A stretch of 64,000 nucleotides of DNA from Arion vulgaris (GCA_020796225.1 CM036758.1:65536274-65600273); one strand, 5' to 3'; counted from the stretch's first letter, positions 23,795-35,483 are shown. Numbers and translations: made by a program. The notes: a model not told the origin generated them from the sequence alone.

Positions 23795-24028
23795 AGGCTC
23801 GTAAGGGAGAAAATAATATAACATTGCGACCTACAAGGCATGTCGTAAGAATCGACTGAGGTAGATACCTAGGGAAACTACCATAGTAAATAAAAAGCGA
23901 CGCAGAAATCGAATGTGCTGGCTTACTTGTAGGCGCATAATTGGCACAACGTACACAAGCTCGTTGGCTCAGTTCACATACAGATCACACAGAGTGGTCG
24001 ATATGGAACGTTCAAAGAAGAAGTTGAA
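23795..24028 (+). repeat. SINE1 copy, head diverged
   Basis: Core aaggcatgtcgtaagaatcg, then agtaaataaaaagcgacgca, the caacgtacacaagctcgttg block and tail gttcaaagaagaagttg. Confidence 0.88.
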
Positions 24029-24264
24029 AAGAAGTAAGAGAAAACAGATACGGTAGAAATTCAGTGCCGGAGTCCTAAGTCGCATTTCAACATCTGTTTC
24101 ATAATTCACTATACCTGACTCAAAGACATTAAACAGTAACTGGTACATCAATATAAGTGTTGTACGCCTACAACTGAGATATATAAGCTTCTTACTATTC
24201 AGAAGACATAGCGTCTGCAATACTATCGTTGCAATTGAAGTTTCTTTAACTATCATACTTTACG

Positions 24265-24430
24265 TAACCCTTTAGCTGCTAAGGACGTATATATACGTTT
24301 TTTCCATTCACTTCTAAAGACGCATTACCACGTCTGTTATTTTCTCTCCTATGTGGGCTAAAGACGTGTTAACACGTTATACATTGCTACTGTCACTGAT
24401 ATAGACGTACATTCACGTTTGTGACCTAGA
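24265..24430. repeat. Palindrome-bearing repeat with piggyBac-like terminus
   Basis: Starts taaccctttagctgctaagg. Four inverted motifs of the form GACGT-N-ACGT lie at about 24284, 24319, 24363 and 24404 (for example gacgtatatatacgt and gacgtgttaacacgt). The CCCTTT start and subterminal palindromes resemble piggyBac-like termini as I remember them; no opposite end was found. Confidence 0.45.
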
Positions 24431-24649
24431 AACAAAGAGTAGCTATTTTTAGCTCAGAAAGTATGTAGCAGCGAAAGGGATTGTGGGTACAAATAAAAAA
24501 AGAGCAGTCACAAACTATACAAGACTGAACATGTTTTAGAGACAGACATCGTTCCTGGCAAACCACATAACTCCCCATTATGCTGCTCTTCTCATCAATA
24601 CAAATGTTTTCTTTTCATATTACGTCGATTAGCAAATATATCTTGGATA

Positions 24650-25075
24650 AATGCAATACTAACATACGGATGCGAGTCATGGACAATGAACACACAGATC
24701 GAAAAATTTCTGAGGGCCACAGAAATGTGGTTTTATAGAAGAATGATGAGAATCCCATGGACTGCTAAAATGACTAATATGGAGGTATTGAATTAGATCA
24801 ATACACAGAGAAAACTTATCATCAATATAAGAAAGAGTCATCATTTTTCGGGCATGTGATGAGGAGGGGAGGTTTAGAACACATTATGACAACCGGTAAA
24901 ATCGAGGGTAGACGAGGCAGAGGAAAAAAGAGAGAAAATTTTCGATGGCCTGACTTCATGGCACGGTAGAGCGTCAACATCTGAGTTGATAGCAAACACC
25001 AACAAAATAGATTTGTGGATATCCATTTGTGAACGCCAGCAGGCACGCCACCTGATGATGATAATGATCCATAAA
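24650..25075 (+). mobile_element. LINE-C 3' end
   Basis: Has gcgagtcatggacaatgaac, the MMRIPWTAKMT-like stretch, ACTTCATGGCACGGTAGAGC and the terminal GATGATGATAATGATC. Frameshifts occur near 24785 and 24865. It is very similar to 9320-9745, so the two are sister insertions. Confidence 0.85.
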
Positions 25076-25282
25076 ACAGTTAAACTTAGAGAGATTACGC
25101 ACATAATGTTATACACTAATTGTTATGAAACTCTGAGATGTCAAAGGTATTGGACAATGGAGAGGTTTGCACGTGTATCAAATAATGAAATTTTAAAATG
25201 TAATTGATATATAAACTTAATGGATAGTTGTTACCAGATCACCAGATATATGGTAACATTTCAAGAGTAGGTTAAACCAGTG

Positions 25283-25976
25283 CTATAGTTCGTTCCAAAA
25301 TTCGTGATCATCTTTACTGACCGATATAAAATCATCCACTTGACAGAAATTCTTGATTTTTTGCATTTTAATATAGGTAACAGTGACGACGTTCCAAACG
25401 TATTTTTTGCCCACCCAAACCTTTAGTTCTGTAAGAATTTTATTATATGTTATTACTAAATTTACCGCGATGTTGATCTGGTATACTTGTCGAAATTTTA
25501 CAGTACGATTTTCAAGCTTGTCTACAACTAAGCATTTCTGTGTTCCAAATGCAATTCAGGGCAAGTCAAAATCGGGAATCCCGTGGAATTAACCAGTTCA
25601 CAATGTTTCCTACCGACTGTCATTGGCGTATGTACGCAACATTTACTTTCATTTATAGAAGTGGAAGGTATCATGTGTTCACTATGTGACCTTTCTTTTA
25701 TAATATGTAATAGGAATACGCCTTTGCAATCATTCGCCACCATTTTGTGTATTACTGTAAGTTCTAAACTTTGATTATCATTTTGTTGTACTTATGCAAA
25801 ATTATATAACAAAAACGTTTTTTGCATCAACTAAGCAACCTACCAATTAGTTAAACATGGATTCGTAACGTCGTGAGGTATATAAGACTGCATACAAAAA
25901 AATTACTTGTATCCATCAGATAGATTTCGTACAAATTAAACCTTAGTGTGATCACGAATTTTGGAACGAACTATAG
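25283..25976. mobile_element. DNA transposon-like element with perfect 28-bp TIRs
   Basis: The bases at 25283-25310 (starting ctatagttcgttccaaaatt) are the exact reverse complement of 25949-25976. If TA is the duplicated target, the element proper is 25288-25971 (684 bp) with 23-bp TIRs and TA on both sides, as in Tc1/mariner relatives. Internal open frames (25383-25592 +, 25583-25774 +, 25528-25743 -) match nothing I recognise, so it is probably non-autonomous. A second copy was not seen in the window. Confidence 0.8.
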
Positions 25977-26278
25977 ATTTCAACCTGAGTAAATAACATT
26001 TTATATTGTTTGCAAAAACACAATTGAAGTAGTCCAGGTTTTGTTTATGTTGGGTGCTAACTTGTGCACACATACGTTAAACACATATTATTCTTCTATA
26101 TGATAGTTTGGGGAAATACTGGAAGTCCAAAGTAAACTTAGAAAAGTGAAAATAAGAAATTTAAAAAAAATCTCTCAGCATTATGTAATTACGTTTGTTT
26201 TTTAAGAAATTACACAATTTCAGTTTTAGAATTGCTTACATTTTTCGCACACGTAAGCCGGAAGCTGCCAAAGTTTAA
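25977..26278. other. Intronic, nothing recognised
   Basis: AT-rich sequence between the TIR element and the 26-bp array. Confidence 0.4.
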
Positions 26279-26655
26279 GTTCATATATCCATGTGGAGAA
26301 GTATGTTCATATCTTCATGTGGAGAAGTATGTTCATATCTTCGTGTGGAGAAGTATGTTCATATATCCATGTGGAGAAGTATGTTCATATCTCCATGTGG
26401 AGAAGTATTTTCATGTATCCATGTGTAGAAGTATGTTCATATATCCATGTGTAGAAGTATGTTCATATATCCATGTGGAGAAGTATGTTCATATATCAAT
26501 GTGTAGAAGTATGTTCATATATCCATGTGGAGAAGTATGTTCATATATCCATGTGTAGAAGTATGTTCATATATCCATGTGTAGAAGTATGTTCATTTAT
26601 CCATGTGGAGAAGTATGTTCATATATCCATGTGGAGAAGTATGTTCATAAATGGA
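26279..26655. repeat. 26-bp tandem repeat, about 14 units
   Basis: Units contain catgtggagaagtatgttca. Variants gtggag and gtgtag, and atatcc and atcttc, are distributed along the array. Open frames across it are artefacts of a stop-free unit. Confidence 0.95.
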
Positions 26656-27179
26656 TCCGACATATTCACATAATTTGCCTTTGTCCATATATATGTATCA
26701 CTGCATTGTTACTTTCAAAATCACCAGTTATAAACTCCAGTCATTACATCATGCGTATTACAAGTGAAACAACAATGTTGAAACTGTCAAACTAAGTTGT
26801 TTTCTGCGTCAGGATATTATTACAATTATCTCAGTAATATTCTTTGATAAAAAAGCCTGCTATAATGCCGCAGAAACTGATAATCTACTCGTCATTTCAT
26901 GTCATGGAGGACATATATGCCTCTTGCTTCTAGTTCATCAAGACTAATATCCGCTCGTTAGAAATAATGAACACGCTGTATCCATTGTTATGCCGGATCA
27001 GGTAATCCTTTGACATGGCTAAATTACAAAAAAGATGACATGCCAGGAAGTAAAATCGGATTGACATTTTAAGCACACGGATTTTAAGACATATATACTT
27101 TGGTGATTAGATGGATGCACAATATTAGCTTATACCATAAGGCTTATGTACTCGTTGTTGTGAAGGACAGGAACTGATA
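26656..27179. other. Intronic, nothing recognised
   Basis: No repeat match or coding signal seen. Confidence 0.4.
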
Positions 27180-27640
27180 AGAAAACAAAGATCATAATTC
27201 TAAGAGCATGCATACTCCCAGTGGCAACGTATGGGTGTGAAGCATGTACATTTAATACGGCAGTGGAAAAACATGTCCTATTAAATATAAGTGTTACAGA
27301 AGTCCTTCGTATATCTTGAACAGAGAAGAGAACAAATAGATCTACACAGAAAGAACTCAAAATCAAAGAAACCTGGCTAATGTTACAAATAAGAAAGAGA
27401 AATTGAGATATTTTGGACATATAAAAAGACACGAGGGACTGGAGAAGACCATCATGGAAGGAGGCATACTGTTAAAGACAAGAAGAGAAAGACCACGGAG
27501 AAGTTGGATTCAGGAGTAACTGATGGTTTTAACATGAGGGATGCAAAAACAGGACATCTCGCCTGAGATAGAGAAATTCCGGAGGACTGTTGGGGTGGCA
27601 AAGCTCTGCTCAGGACAAGCTATTTGATGATGATGATGAT
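27180..27640 (+). mobile_element. LINE-G 3' end
   Basis: Translated with frameshifts: ILRACILPVATYGCEACTF, KRKLRYFGHIKRHEGLEKTI, MEGGILLKTRRERPRRSWIQ and a decayed terminus before a GATGATGATGATG tail. The ATYGCE and YFGHI..HEGLEKTIMEG order identifies the family, whose other pieces are at 28150, 30040, 34535, 53716 and 60584. It is the donor type for the 33-bp minisatellite at 30058. Confidence 0.85.
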
Positions 27641-27880
27641 GCATGGCGTATATGTTGCTGACATATCCAGTCAAATCGGTGTTTGGTTGACTATAGTCAT
27701 GCTATTAAACAGTATCATAGTAAAAACAATACAGTTGACTCTAGTTAGCATATTAAATGCGATATTAGTACAAACTGTTCACCTCTCAAATAGTATCACC
27801 GGTTTGAGAATTCTAATTCAGTCTGTCAAAAATCACAGCGATGATCATAACCTTTTTTTCTGAATATATAGAAAACTAAA

Positions 27881-28114
27881 ATAATATTCACCAACAAAGC
27901 AGAATCTCAACCTAAATTACATCAATAATGTTCACCAACAAAGCAGAATCTCAACCTAAAATTACCATCAATAATGTTCACCAACAAAGCAGAATCTCAA
28001 CCTAAAATTACCATCAATAATGTTCACCAACAAAGCAGAATCTCAACCTAAAATTACCATCAATAATGTTCACCAACAAAGCAGAATCTCAACCTAAAAT
28101 TACCATCAATAATG
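27881..28114. repeat. 46-bp tandem repeat, 5 units
   Basis: Units share atgttcaccaacaaagcaga and ctaaaattaccatcaata; near identical, with a few single-base losses in the first unit. Confidence 0.95.
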
Positions 28115-28149
28115 AAGATATTGGGAGCGTCACATATTTGGAATAAAAA

Positions 28150-28700
28150 TAGCTCTACAATTACCAACAATGGACATACGAAGTTAGAAGAAGAATATCC
28201 ATGACTTTACAGAGAGTGTGGTCAGCATGAAGATAATATGTCACCACATAAGCAAAGACACAAAAGTAAGACTTCTGAGAACATGCATATTCCTTGTGGC
28301 AACATATGGATGCAATCGGGATCATAATACAAACATTAAAGAAGACAACTGAAGCTTTTGAAACAAGGTGTTACACAACAGTTCTTAAAACATCCTGTAC
28401 AAAGAAGAGAGAAAAAAAACAAAAGATAACCTCGTAGACGACATGCGTATCAAGGAGCATTGGCTCATAAATAACATCCTGTCCAGGAAGATGAAATATT
28501 TTCTCCACATTTAAAGCCATAGTGGTTTGCAGAGAACGGTAATGGACGGCATGGTTACTGGAGTTCGAGGCAGGGGACGACCAAAATGAAGGTGACAGCA
28601 GGATATCAAAGAAACCTTGAACATGACGCTGGAAGAGACGGGAGAACATTCAAGAGATAGAGAGATTTTCAGACGAACTGAAAGCGACTTTCTACACGTA
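28150..28700 (+). mobile_element. LINE-G 3' fragment, heavily decayed
   Basis: Contains ttctgagaacatgcatattc, aacatatggatgcaatcggg, tacaaagaagagagaaaaaa, gcaggggacgaccaaaatga and aagagacgggagaacattca, in the same order as 27180-27640. It has many indels and no long reading frame. Confidence 0.7.
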
Positions 28701-28799
28701 ACATGTTACTACGTGAAGATTAGTCAAAGCATTAGATGATTGAATATAGTTATTATATTAATGCGACATTGGTAGACAGTTTTCGGAGGTCACATTTTC

Positions 28800-29215
28800 A
28801 AGACTAGCATGTACACACATGGACATGTTTAAGATTTGGATGTACACACATGGACATGTTTAATACTTGGATGTACACACATGGACATGTTTAAGACTTG
28901 GATGTACACACATGGTCATGTTTAACTGATTACACACATGGACATGTTAATACTTGGATGTACACACATGGACATGTTTAAGACTTGGATGTACACACAT
29001 GGACATGTTTAAGACTTGGATGTACACACATGGACATGTTTAAGACGTGGATGTATACACATGGACATGCTTAAGACTGGGATGTACACACATGGACATT
29101 CTTAAGACTTGGATGTACACACATGGACATGCTTAAGACTTGGATGTACACACATGGACATGTTTAAGACTTGGATGTACACACATGGTCATCTTTAAGA
29201 CTGGGATGTACACAA
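28800..29215. repeat. 31-bp tandem repeat, about 13 units
   Basis: Units contain ttggatgtacacacatggac followed by atgtttaag or atgcttaag. One unit near 28925 is shortened. Confidence 0.95.
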
Positions 29216-29733
29216 ATGCACTTGCTGAAAAGCTGGCAATGGGATAAAAACTACGTCGACACTGTGTTCCACCAGGAACGTTGAATAGGAACAAAAAACA
29301 GTTCCATGTTAATAATGAGTTACAACACTATGTTGCATTCGTATTAACAAGGAATATGAAAAAATAGAGGAAAGATATATGATAGTTAAAACATCCTTGT
29401 AACTAATGATCTGTATGGGATGTCTAGATCTAATGTAGTTGTTATGTGTCAGTTCACTCTACGAGTTACGAGACAGATATGCTAAACATGGACTAAAATA
29501 GTATCGGTTTGAATCTGTCGACAGTTTGGTGCCAGTTTCCGGTTGTTTATTTTATAGAGGCTAGGTTGCAGGAGAAAATAAAAACAGATTGCTGACGTTA
29601 GCTACCAATGTTTTATGGGTTAATCGTGTCGCTATAGTGCAAATGGGATGTATATAGACAGACATGTATGCACACCGACACAGAACCATCACATTTGAAA
29701 ATGCTAATTGTTTAGTTGTACAACATAATGAAA

Positions 29734-29970
29734 GGTTGGAGCAAAGAATAGTAACACTGCGACCTACAAGGCATGTCGTAAGAGGCGACTGAGGTAGGGT
29801 CCTAGGAAAGCTACCCTAGTAAATAAAAAACATCGCATAAATCGGATGTGCTGACCTACTTGTAGTCGCATAACTGGCACAACGTACAATCGCTCTTAGA
29901 CTCAGATCACATACAAATCGTAAAGAGTGGTTTAACAAGTGGTCGGTATAGAGCGTTTAAAGAAAAAGAA
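29734..29970 (+). repeat. SINE1 copy (in duplication copy 1)
   Basis: Core aaggcatgtcgtaagaggcg, cctagtaaataaaaaacatc, gtggtcggtatagagcgttt; diverged head. Confidence 0.9.
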
Positions 29971-30039
29971 TAAGTTACTATTTTATTGCTATTTCGCTAA
30001 TTAAGTTATTCATCCTAGCTGATACTACAACTAGGAATA

Positions 30040-30720
30040 CAAAAATTGAAGTATTTTGGACATATAGAAAGACAATCTGGTTGAAGACCAGGACATATAG
30101 AACGACACACGGGTTGAAGACCAGGACATATAGAACGACACACGAGTTGAAGACCAGGACATAAAGAACGACACACGAGTTGAAGACCAGGACATATAGA
30201 ACGACACACGGGTTGACGACCAGGACATATAGAACGACACACGGGTTGGATACCAGGACATATAGAACGACACACGAGTTGAGACCAGGACATATAGAAC
30301 GACACACGAGTTGAGACCGGGACATATAGAACGACACACGGTTGAAGACCAGGACATATAGAACGACACACGGGTTGAAGACCAGGACATATAGAACGAC
30401 ACACGGGTTGAAGACCAGGACATATAGAACGACACACGGGTTGAAGACCAGGACATATAGAACGACACACGGGTTGAAGACCAGGACATATAGAACGACA
30501 CACGAGTTGAAGACCAGGACATATAGAACGACACACGAGTTGAAGACCAGGACATATAGAACGACACACGGGTTGGAAAAGACCATCATTGAAGGAGGTA
30601 TCCCTGCAAAGAGGTGAAGTGGAAGACCATGGAGAAGATGAATTCATTCTGAGATTGACGATTTGAGCATGACATCTGCAGAGTCTGGACAACTAGATTA
30701 TAAGATAGAGACATTACGTA
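30040..30720 (+). mobile_element. LINE-G fragment containing an amplified segment (copy 1)
   Basis: Left of the array the reading is LKYFGHIERQSG. Right of it the reading is LEKTIIEGGIPAKR, then decayed matches to the SGRPWRR and MTSAESGQ positions of LINE-G. The array at 30058-30576 therefore lies exactly at GHIERHTG within one LINE-G coding segment. Confidence 0.85.
30058..30576. repeat. 33-bp minisatellite made from LINE-G codons, about 16 units (copy 1)
   Basis: Each unit is ggacatatagaacgacacac plus gggttgaagacca. In the LINE-G frame this is GHIERHTG followed by a stop. Variants are gggttg or gagttg, gaagacc, gagacc or ggatacc, and one acataaag. The length is a multiple of three, so both strands show long artefactual open frames. 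Confidence 0.97.
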
Positions 30721-31080
30721 AGACTTTTAGTGTTGCAAATTTAATGCGATGAGATGTAGACTTCTTGGAGGGTAGACATGACACGTACATTTCTGTCTGC
30801 CATTCATGACGTATACATTTCCACGCTTTTGTTGTATTATTTGCATGATAAAGACATTTTGGTCGAAACGTTGGTGTTTTTTGTTTTTATACGTATGTAC
30901 TTCTTACATAAATGCATATGCGTTTCCCAGGAACTATGGGATATTGCAATTATACACAATCATACGAGTACATGGTTATTCTTGTAGGAAAGTGTTAATA
31001 ATTATGATATCCTTGACAGTTAAATACGTGACATAATATATACTTATTTTTGCATATTGTTTTTTTTTTAAAAATAATTT

Positions 31081-31349
31081 CATCTTCTTCTTCGAGCGCT
31101 CCATATCGAGCACTTGTTAACCACCCTCTGTGATTTGTATGTGATCTGAGTCTAAGTGTGATTCTACGTTGGGCCAGTTATGCGCATACAAGTATGCCAG
31201 AATATATGATTACTGCGATGCTTTTTATTTACTAGGGTAGCTTCCCTAGGCTCCTACCTTATTCGCCTGTTAGGACATGCCTTGTAGGTCACAGTGTTAC
31301 TATTCTTTGTTCCCTCCCCATCTCCCTTGCAGCCCCGACAAGACAAGGG
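31081..31349 (-). repeat. SINE1 copy (in duplication copy 1)
   Basis: Minus-strand copy: tail gctcgaagaagaagatg, gatctgagtctaagtgtgat, agggtagcttccctagg; complete to the head near 31349. Confidence 0.9.
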
Positions 31350-31361
31350 TGAAATGAATTC

Positions 31362-31796
31362 ATCTTTATCTAACATCTAACATCTAACATCTAACATCTA
31401 ACATCTAACATCTAACATCCAACATCCAACATCCAACATCCAACATCCAACATCCAACATCCAACATCCAACATCCAACATCTAACATCTAACATCTAAC
31501 ATCTAACGTCTAACGTCTAACGTCTAACGTCTAACGTCCAACGTCCAACGTCCAACGTCCAACGTCCAACGTCCAACGTCCAACGTCCAACATCCAACAT
31601 CCAACATTTAACATCTAACATCAAACATCAAACATCTAACATCTAACATCTAACATCAAACATCAAACATCAAACATCTAACATCCAACATCCAACATCC
31701 AACATCCAACATCCAACATAAAACATCCAACATCCAACATCAAACATCAAACATCTAACATCTAACATCTAACATCTAACATCTAACATCTAACAC
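31362..31796. repeat. Heptamer array with banded variants (copy 1)
   Basis: About 62 heptamers of the form NAACRTC. The variants taacatc, caacatc, taacgtc, caacgtc and aaacatc occur in blocks rather than at random: TAACATC, CAACATC, TAACATC, TAACGTC, CAACGTC, CAACATC, then mixed AAACATC and TAACATC blocks. Confidence 0.95.
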
Positions 31797-32671
31797 TACT
31801 GAGATTCAAGGATTACATGACGTGAGTAGTCGGATTTTCTCGAATGTTCACGTGAGCTTACCGGTGTTATTACTACAGGCCGCTGTGGTCGGTCTACAGA
31901 GATTTGTGGCTGGAAACATTGTATACTCTAGACTAGCGGTTCCCAAACTTTGTATTACCGTGGACGCCTGTTTAAATACAGTTGGCTGTCACGGTTCCCC
32001 ACAAGATATATATATAAACATGGACAGGAATGAATTATATGTGTGTTACAATGTTCTCAGATTGCGAGAATCTTCAAATGATCTTTCATTTTATCATATA
32101 AGACATTTAGACTCCGGTCCGGACCGAGTCCTTTGTTTTCGCAGTGAAGCTAGTTTACCACTGTTTTCATACATGTTTTTTACATTTATTCTTTTGTTTG
32201 AAACATCAAAGATCATAATATTTCTTCAAGCGCTTGAGAACCCTCTGTGAGTACCTCGCGGATCATATTGAAAATTGATCATTTTTGTAATCAGCCTGTA
32301 TTTATCGAAATTCCGTTTACTAAACAATAATAAAAACATGACCTATTTAACTACTTAAGCTATTCCATTTATAGTCTCTACATCTCTGATCTCTGTTATT
32401 CACAATTTTGCAAGATTGCTGAAAAAACAGTTTGCATACAAGATTAAACTTTGAGCACAATGTACACATAGCGAGCATCGATCACTTTAGACGTCATAGG
32501 AGGATTATTCAACCAGTTATATTTCTCAGAAAACAACATATTCATAAGTCTATTGTTAATCTTTTCTTAAGAACTGCAGAATAACATGATATTTGTATGA
32601 TATTTTAATCATGGGAATATATTTAAGCATGGTATAGATGATAATAGAGAACTCACAAAGCAAGATATGTT
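31797..32671. other. Unique part of the duplicated segment
   Basis: Open frames 31822-32250 and, in copy 2, 36591-36788 plus 36719-37021 share sequence, but copy 2 is frameshifted near 36765. The frame is not conserved between recent copies and no domain is recognisable, so I do not call a gene. Confidence 0.5.
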
Positions 32672-32725
32672 TACAGTTCTACGTACCAGATATGTTCACA
32701 GTTCTACGTACCAGATATGTTCACA
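32672..32725. repeat. 25-bp repeat, about 2 units (copy 1)
   Basis: The phrase agatatgttcacagttctac recurs; the equivalent block in copy 2 (37433-37520) has one more unit. Confidence 0.85.
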
Positions 32726-32842
32726 TACGTCCATCTAAACCGAGATACTGGCTGGCTGTATGGATGAAGCAACGAGAGTATACTAGTCACTTCAATTCAC
32801 ATTACAATATAAATTAGTCCGTAGTTAAATAAATTATTTACG

Positions 32843-33068
32843 ACTGAGAGGGTTTTTGTTTTTTCGTCCAATCCAGAAGCACTTGAGCTTTTCAGCTCTT
32901 CGGCTTGGTGCCATGGACATCGTAACCCTTCGGTTCGGTGCCACGAACACCGGAAAACTGCGGAATCTGTGGCTTTTTCTGCCATCCCGCGGAATTGAAC
33001 CGGAGGGATAGTCACTCGTAGTCCAACGCGCTACGAACATGCTGGGCAGACGGGCACTAAGAGGGTTA
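32843..33068 (-). repeat. SINE4 copy (in duplication copy 1)
   Basis: Minus-strand SINE4: tgcccgtctgcccagcatgt, gtagcgcgttggactacgag, ggttcaattccgcgg, then gtccatggcaccaagccg and an A-rich tail. Confidence 0.85.
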
Positions 33069-33784
33069 ATGTAAAGTATATCCGTGGGTCTTCCAATGGA
33101 TAGATCTGACATTATGAACGACATCATAAAGTCTGACCGCAAAGAGAACGTTCATTTAAAGTTCTAAGCCAATCTACGACAACAAATAAATTACCAAAGT
33201 TTGACATTTGAAAGAAGTTTGGAGTAGCTATAAAAGATCAGCAATACAGACATATTACTAGGTGCATCAATCAAAATAAAGTTGCGACGGTTCGTTTGTA
33301 GACGATGTTGGAAACATTGTGAAGGAGATCGGAGCAACTATACACATCTCCAGATTGCAATAGAGATATTCTAAACTAAAACTGGAACCATAAGTATGTG
33401 TATGGCGTTGTGTAATCTCTCAGTTCCAGATAGCGAAGTGTAAGTTCGGAAAGATTTTCGTAAGGTCAAAAATGGCAGGTGTTTGAGTGGATGTTCACTA
33501 ATTAGGTTTCAAACCTACACATCCTTACATGGCTCTACTTTACTGGACGTGCGGTTGTTTACTGAAGCTAGAGTGTGCACAGGTGTGCGTCAACATCAAT
33601 GATTGTCGGGGAGTTAATGATGAATAATTAATATGTTTTCTTCAGTCCCTTGATGATCTACTGTTGAATAAGGTTGGCGCTGACAATTATGTTGAATCTA
33701 TCGAGCGAGCGAATTAAGGAGTTTTAAGTTACACATTGTAGACGTAGAGCTGGATGACTGAGGAGCAGAGTAAGAGTGTATTAA

Positions 33785-33866
33785 CCCTTTGAACCCTGGC
33801 CAACTATACCTTAAAAACCCTCGCCCCTGGGCTCCTGAGCAAAAACAGCACATATCAGCATTGTTT
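33785..33866. other. 82-bp spacer between the duplication copies
   Basis: Unique sequence beginning ccctttgaaccctggcca, preceded by ttaa. The TTAA-CCCTTT junction resembles a piggyBac-type end, but no matching right end is present. Confidence 0.6.
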
Positions 33867-34229
33867 GAAAGATATATGATAGTTAAAACATCCTTGTAAC
33901 TAATGATCTGTATGGGATGTCTAGATCTAGTGTAGTTGTTATGTGTCAGTTCACTCTACGAGTTACGAGACAGATATGCTAAACATGGACTAAAATAGTA
34001 TCGGTTTGAATCTGTCGACAGTTTGGTGCCAGTTTCCGGTTGTTTATTTTATAGAGGCTAGGTTGCAGGAGAAAATAAAAACAGATTGCTGACGTTAGCT
34101 ACCAATGTTTTATGGGTTAATCGTGTCGCTATAGTGCAAATGGGATGTATATAGACAGACATGTATGCACACCGACACAGAACCATCACATTTGAAAATG
34201 CTAATTGTTTAGTTGTACAACACAATGAA

Positions 34230-34470
34230 AGGTTGGAGCAAAGAATAGTAACACTGCGACCTACAAGGCATGTCGTAAGAGGCGACTGAGGTAGGGTCCT
34301 AGGAAAGCTACCCTAGTAAATAAAAAACATCGCATATCCGGATGTGCTGACCTACTTGTAGTCGCATAACTGGCACAACGTACAATCGCTCTTAGACTCA
34401 GATCACATACAAATCGTAAAGAGTGGTTTAACAAGTGGTCGGTATAGAGCGTTTGAAGAAAAAGAATAAG
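34230..34470 (+). repeat. SINE1 copy (in duplication copy 2)
   Basis: Paralogous to 29734-29970, with cgcatatccgg in place of cgcataaatcgg near 34333. Confidence 0.9.
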
Positions 34471-34534
34471 TTACTATTTTATTGTTATTTCGCTAATTAA
34501 GTTATTCATCCTAGCTGATACTACAACTAGGAAT

Positions 34535-35483
34535 ACAAAAATTGAAGTATTTTGGACATATAGAAAGACAATCTGGTTGAAGACCAGGACATATAGAACG
34601 ACACACGGGTTGAAGACCAGGACATATAGAACGACACACGGGTTGAAGACCAGGACATATAGAACGACACACGGGTTGGAGACCAGGACATATAGAACGA
34701 CACACGAGTTGGAGACCAGGACATATAGAACGACACACGAGTTGAAGACCAGGACATATAGAACGACACACGGGTTGAAGACCAGGACATATAGAACGAC
34801 ACACGAGTTGAAGACCAGGACATATAGAACGACACACGGGTTGAAGACCAGGACATATAGAACGACACACGGGTTGGAGACCAGGACATATAGAACGACA
34901 CACGAGTTGGAGACCAGGACATATAGAACGACACACGGGTTGAAGACCAGGACATATAGAACGACACACGGGTTGAAGACCAGGACATATAGAACGACAC
35001 ACGGGTTGAAGACCAGGACATATAGAACGACACACGGGTTGAAGACCAGGACATATAGAACGACACACGGGTTGAAGACCAGGACATATAGAACGACACA
35101 CGAGTTGAAGACCAGGACATATAGAACGACACACGGGTTGAAGACCAGGACATATAGAACGACACACGGGTTGAAGACCAGGACATATAGAACGACACAC
35201 GGGTTGAAGACCAGGACATATAGAACGACACACGGGTTGAAGACCAGGACATATAGAACGACACACGGGTTGAAGACCAGGACATATAGAACGACACACG
35301 AGTTGAAGACCAGGACATATAGAACGACACACGGGTTGGAAAAGACCATCATTGAAGGAGGTATCCCTGCAAAGAGGTGAAGTGGAAGACCATGGAGAAG
35401 ATGAATTCATTCTGAGATTGACGATTTGAGCATGACATCTGCAGAGTCTGGACAACTAGATTATAAGATAGAGACATTACGTA
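34535..35483 (+). mobile_element. LINE-G fragment containing an amplified segment (copy 2)
   Basis: Same flanks as 30040-30720: LKYFGHIERQSG before and LEKTIIEGGIPAKR after the array. Confidence 0.85.
34554..35339. repeat. 33-bp LINE-G-derived minisatellite, about 24 units (copy 2)
   Basis: Same unit as 30058-30576 but about eight units longer and more regular; the short-unit variants of copy 1 are missing. All open frames across it, on either strand, are repeat artefacts. Confidence 0.97.

Larger units (their letters stand above)
29370..33784. repeat. Large direct duplication, copy 1 (4415 bp)
   Basis: From gaaagatatatgatagttaa to gagtgtattaa, this segment matches 33867-38570 almost base for base in the same orientation. 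It carries SINE1 (+), the LINE-G-derived 33-bp array, SINE1 (-), a heptamer array and SINE4 (-). Differences are few outside the arrays (for example ctaatgtag against ctagtgtag near 29432/33929), so the duplication is recent. Confidence 0.95.

Noticed and set aside
29978..30692. Long open frames on both strands (CVVLYVLVFN, CRSICPGLQP and KTRTYRTTHGL repeats)
   Set aside because: These are frames of a 33-bp array amplified from a dead LINE-G segment; the LINE frame itself contains a stop in each unit.
31362..31796. Telomere-like repeat
   Set aside because: The heptamer lacks the GGG run of telomere repeats, is interstitial and has mixed variants.
31822..32250. A 142-codon gene in the duplication
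   Set aside because: The near-identical copy at 36591-37021 is frameshifted, and no domain is recognisable.
34474..35455. Open frames of up to 314 codons on both strands
   Set aside because: Same 33-bp array in duplication copy 2; the length reflects unit number only.
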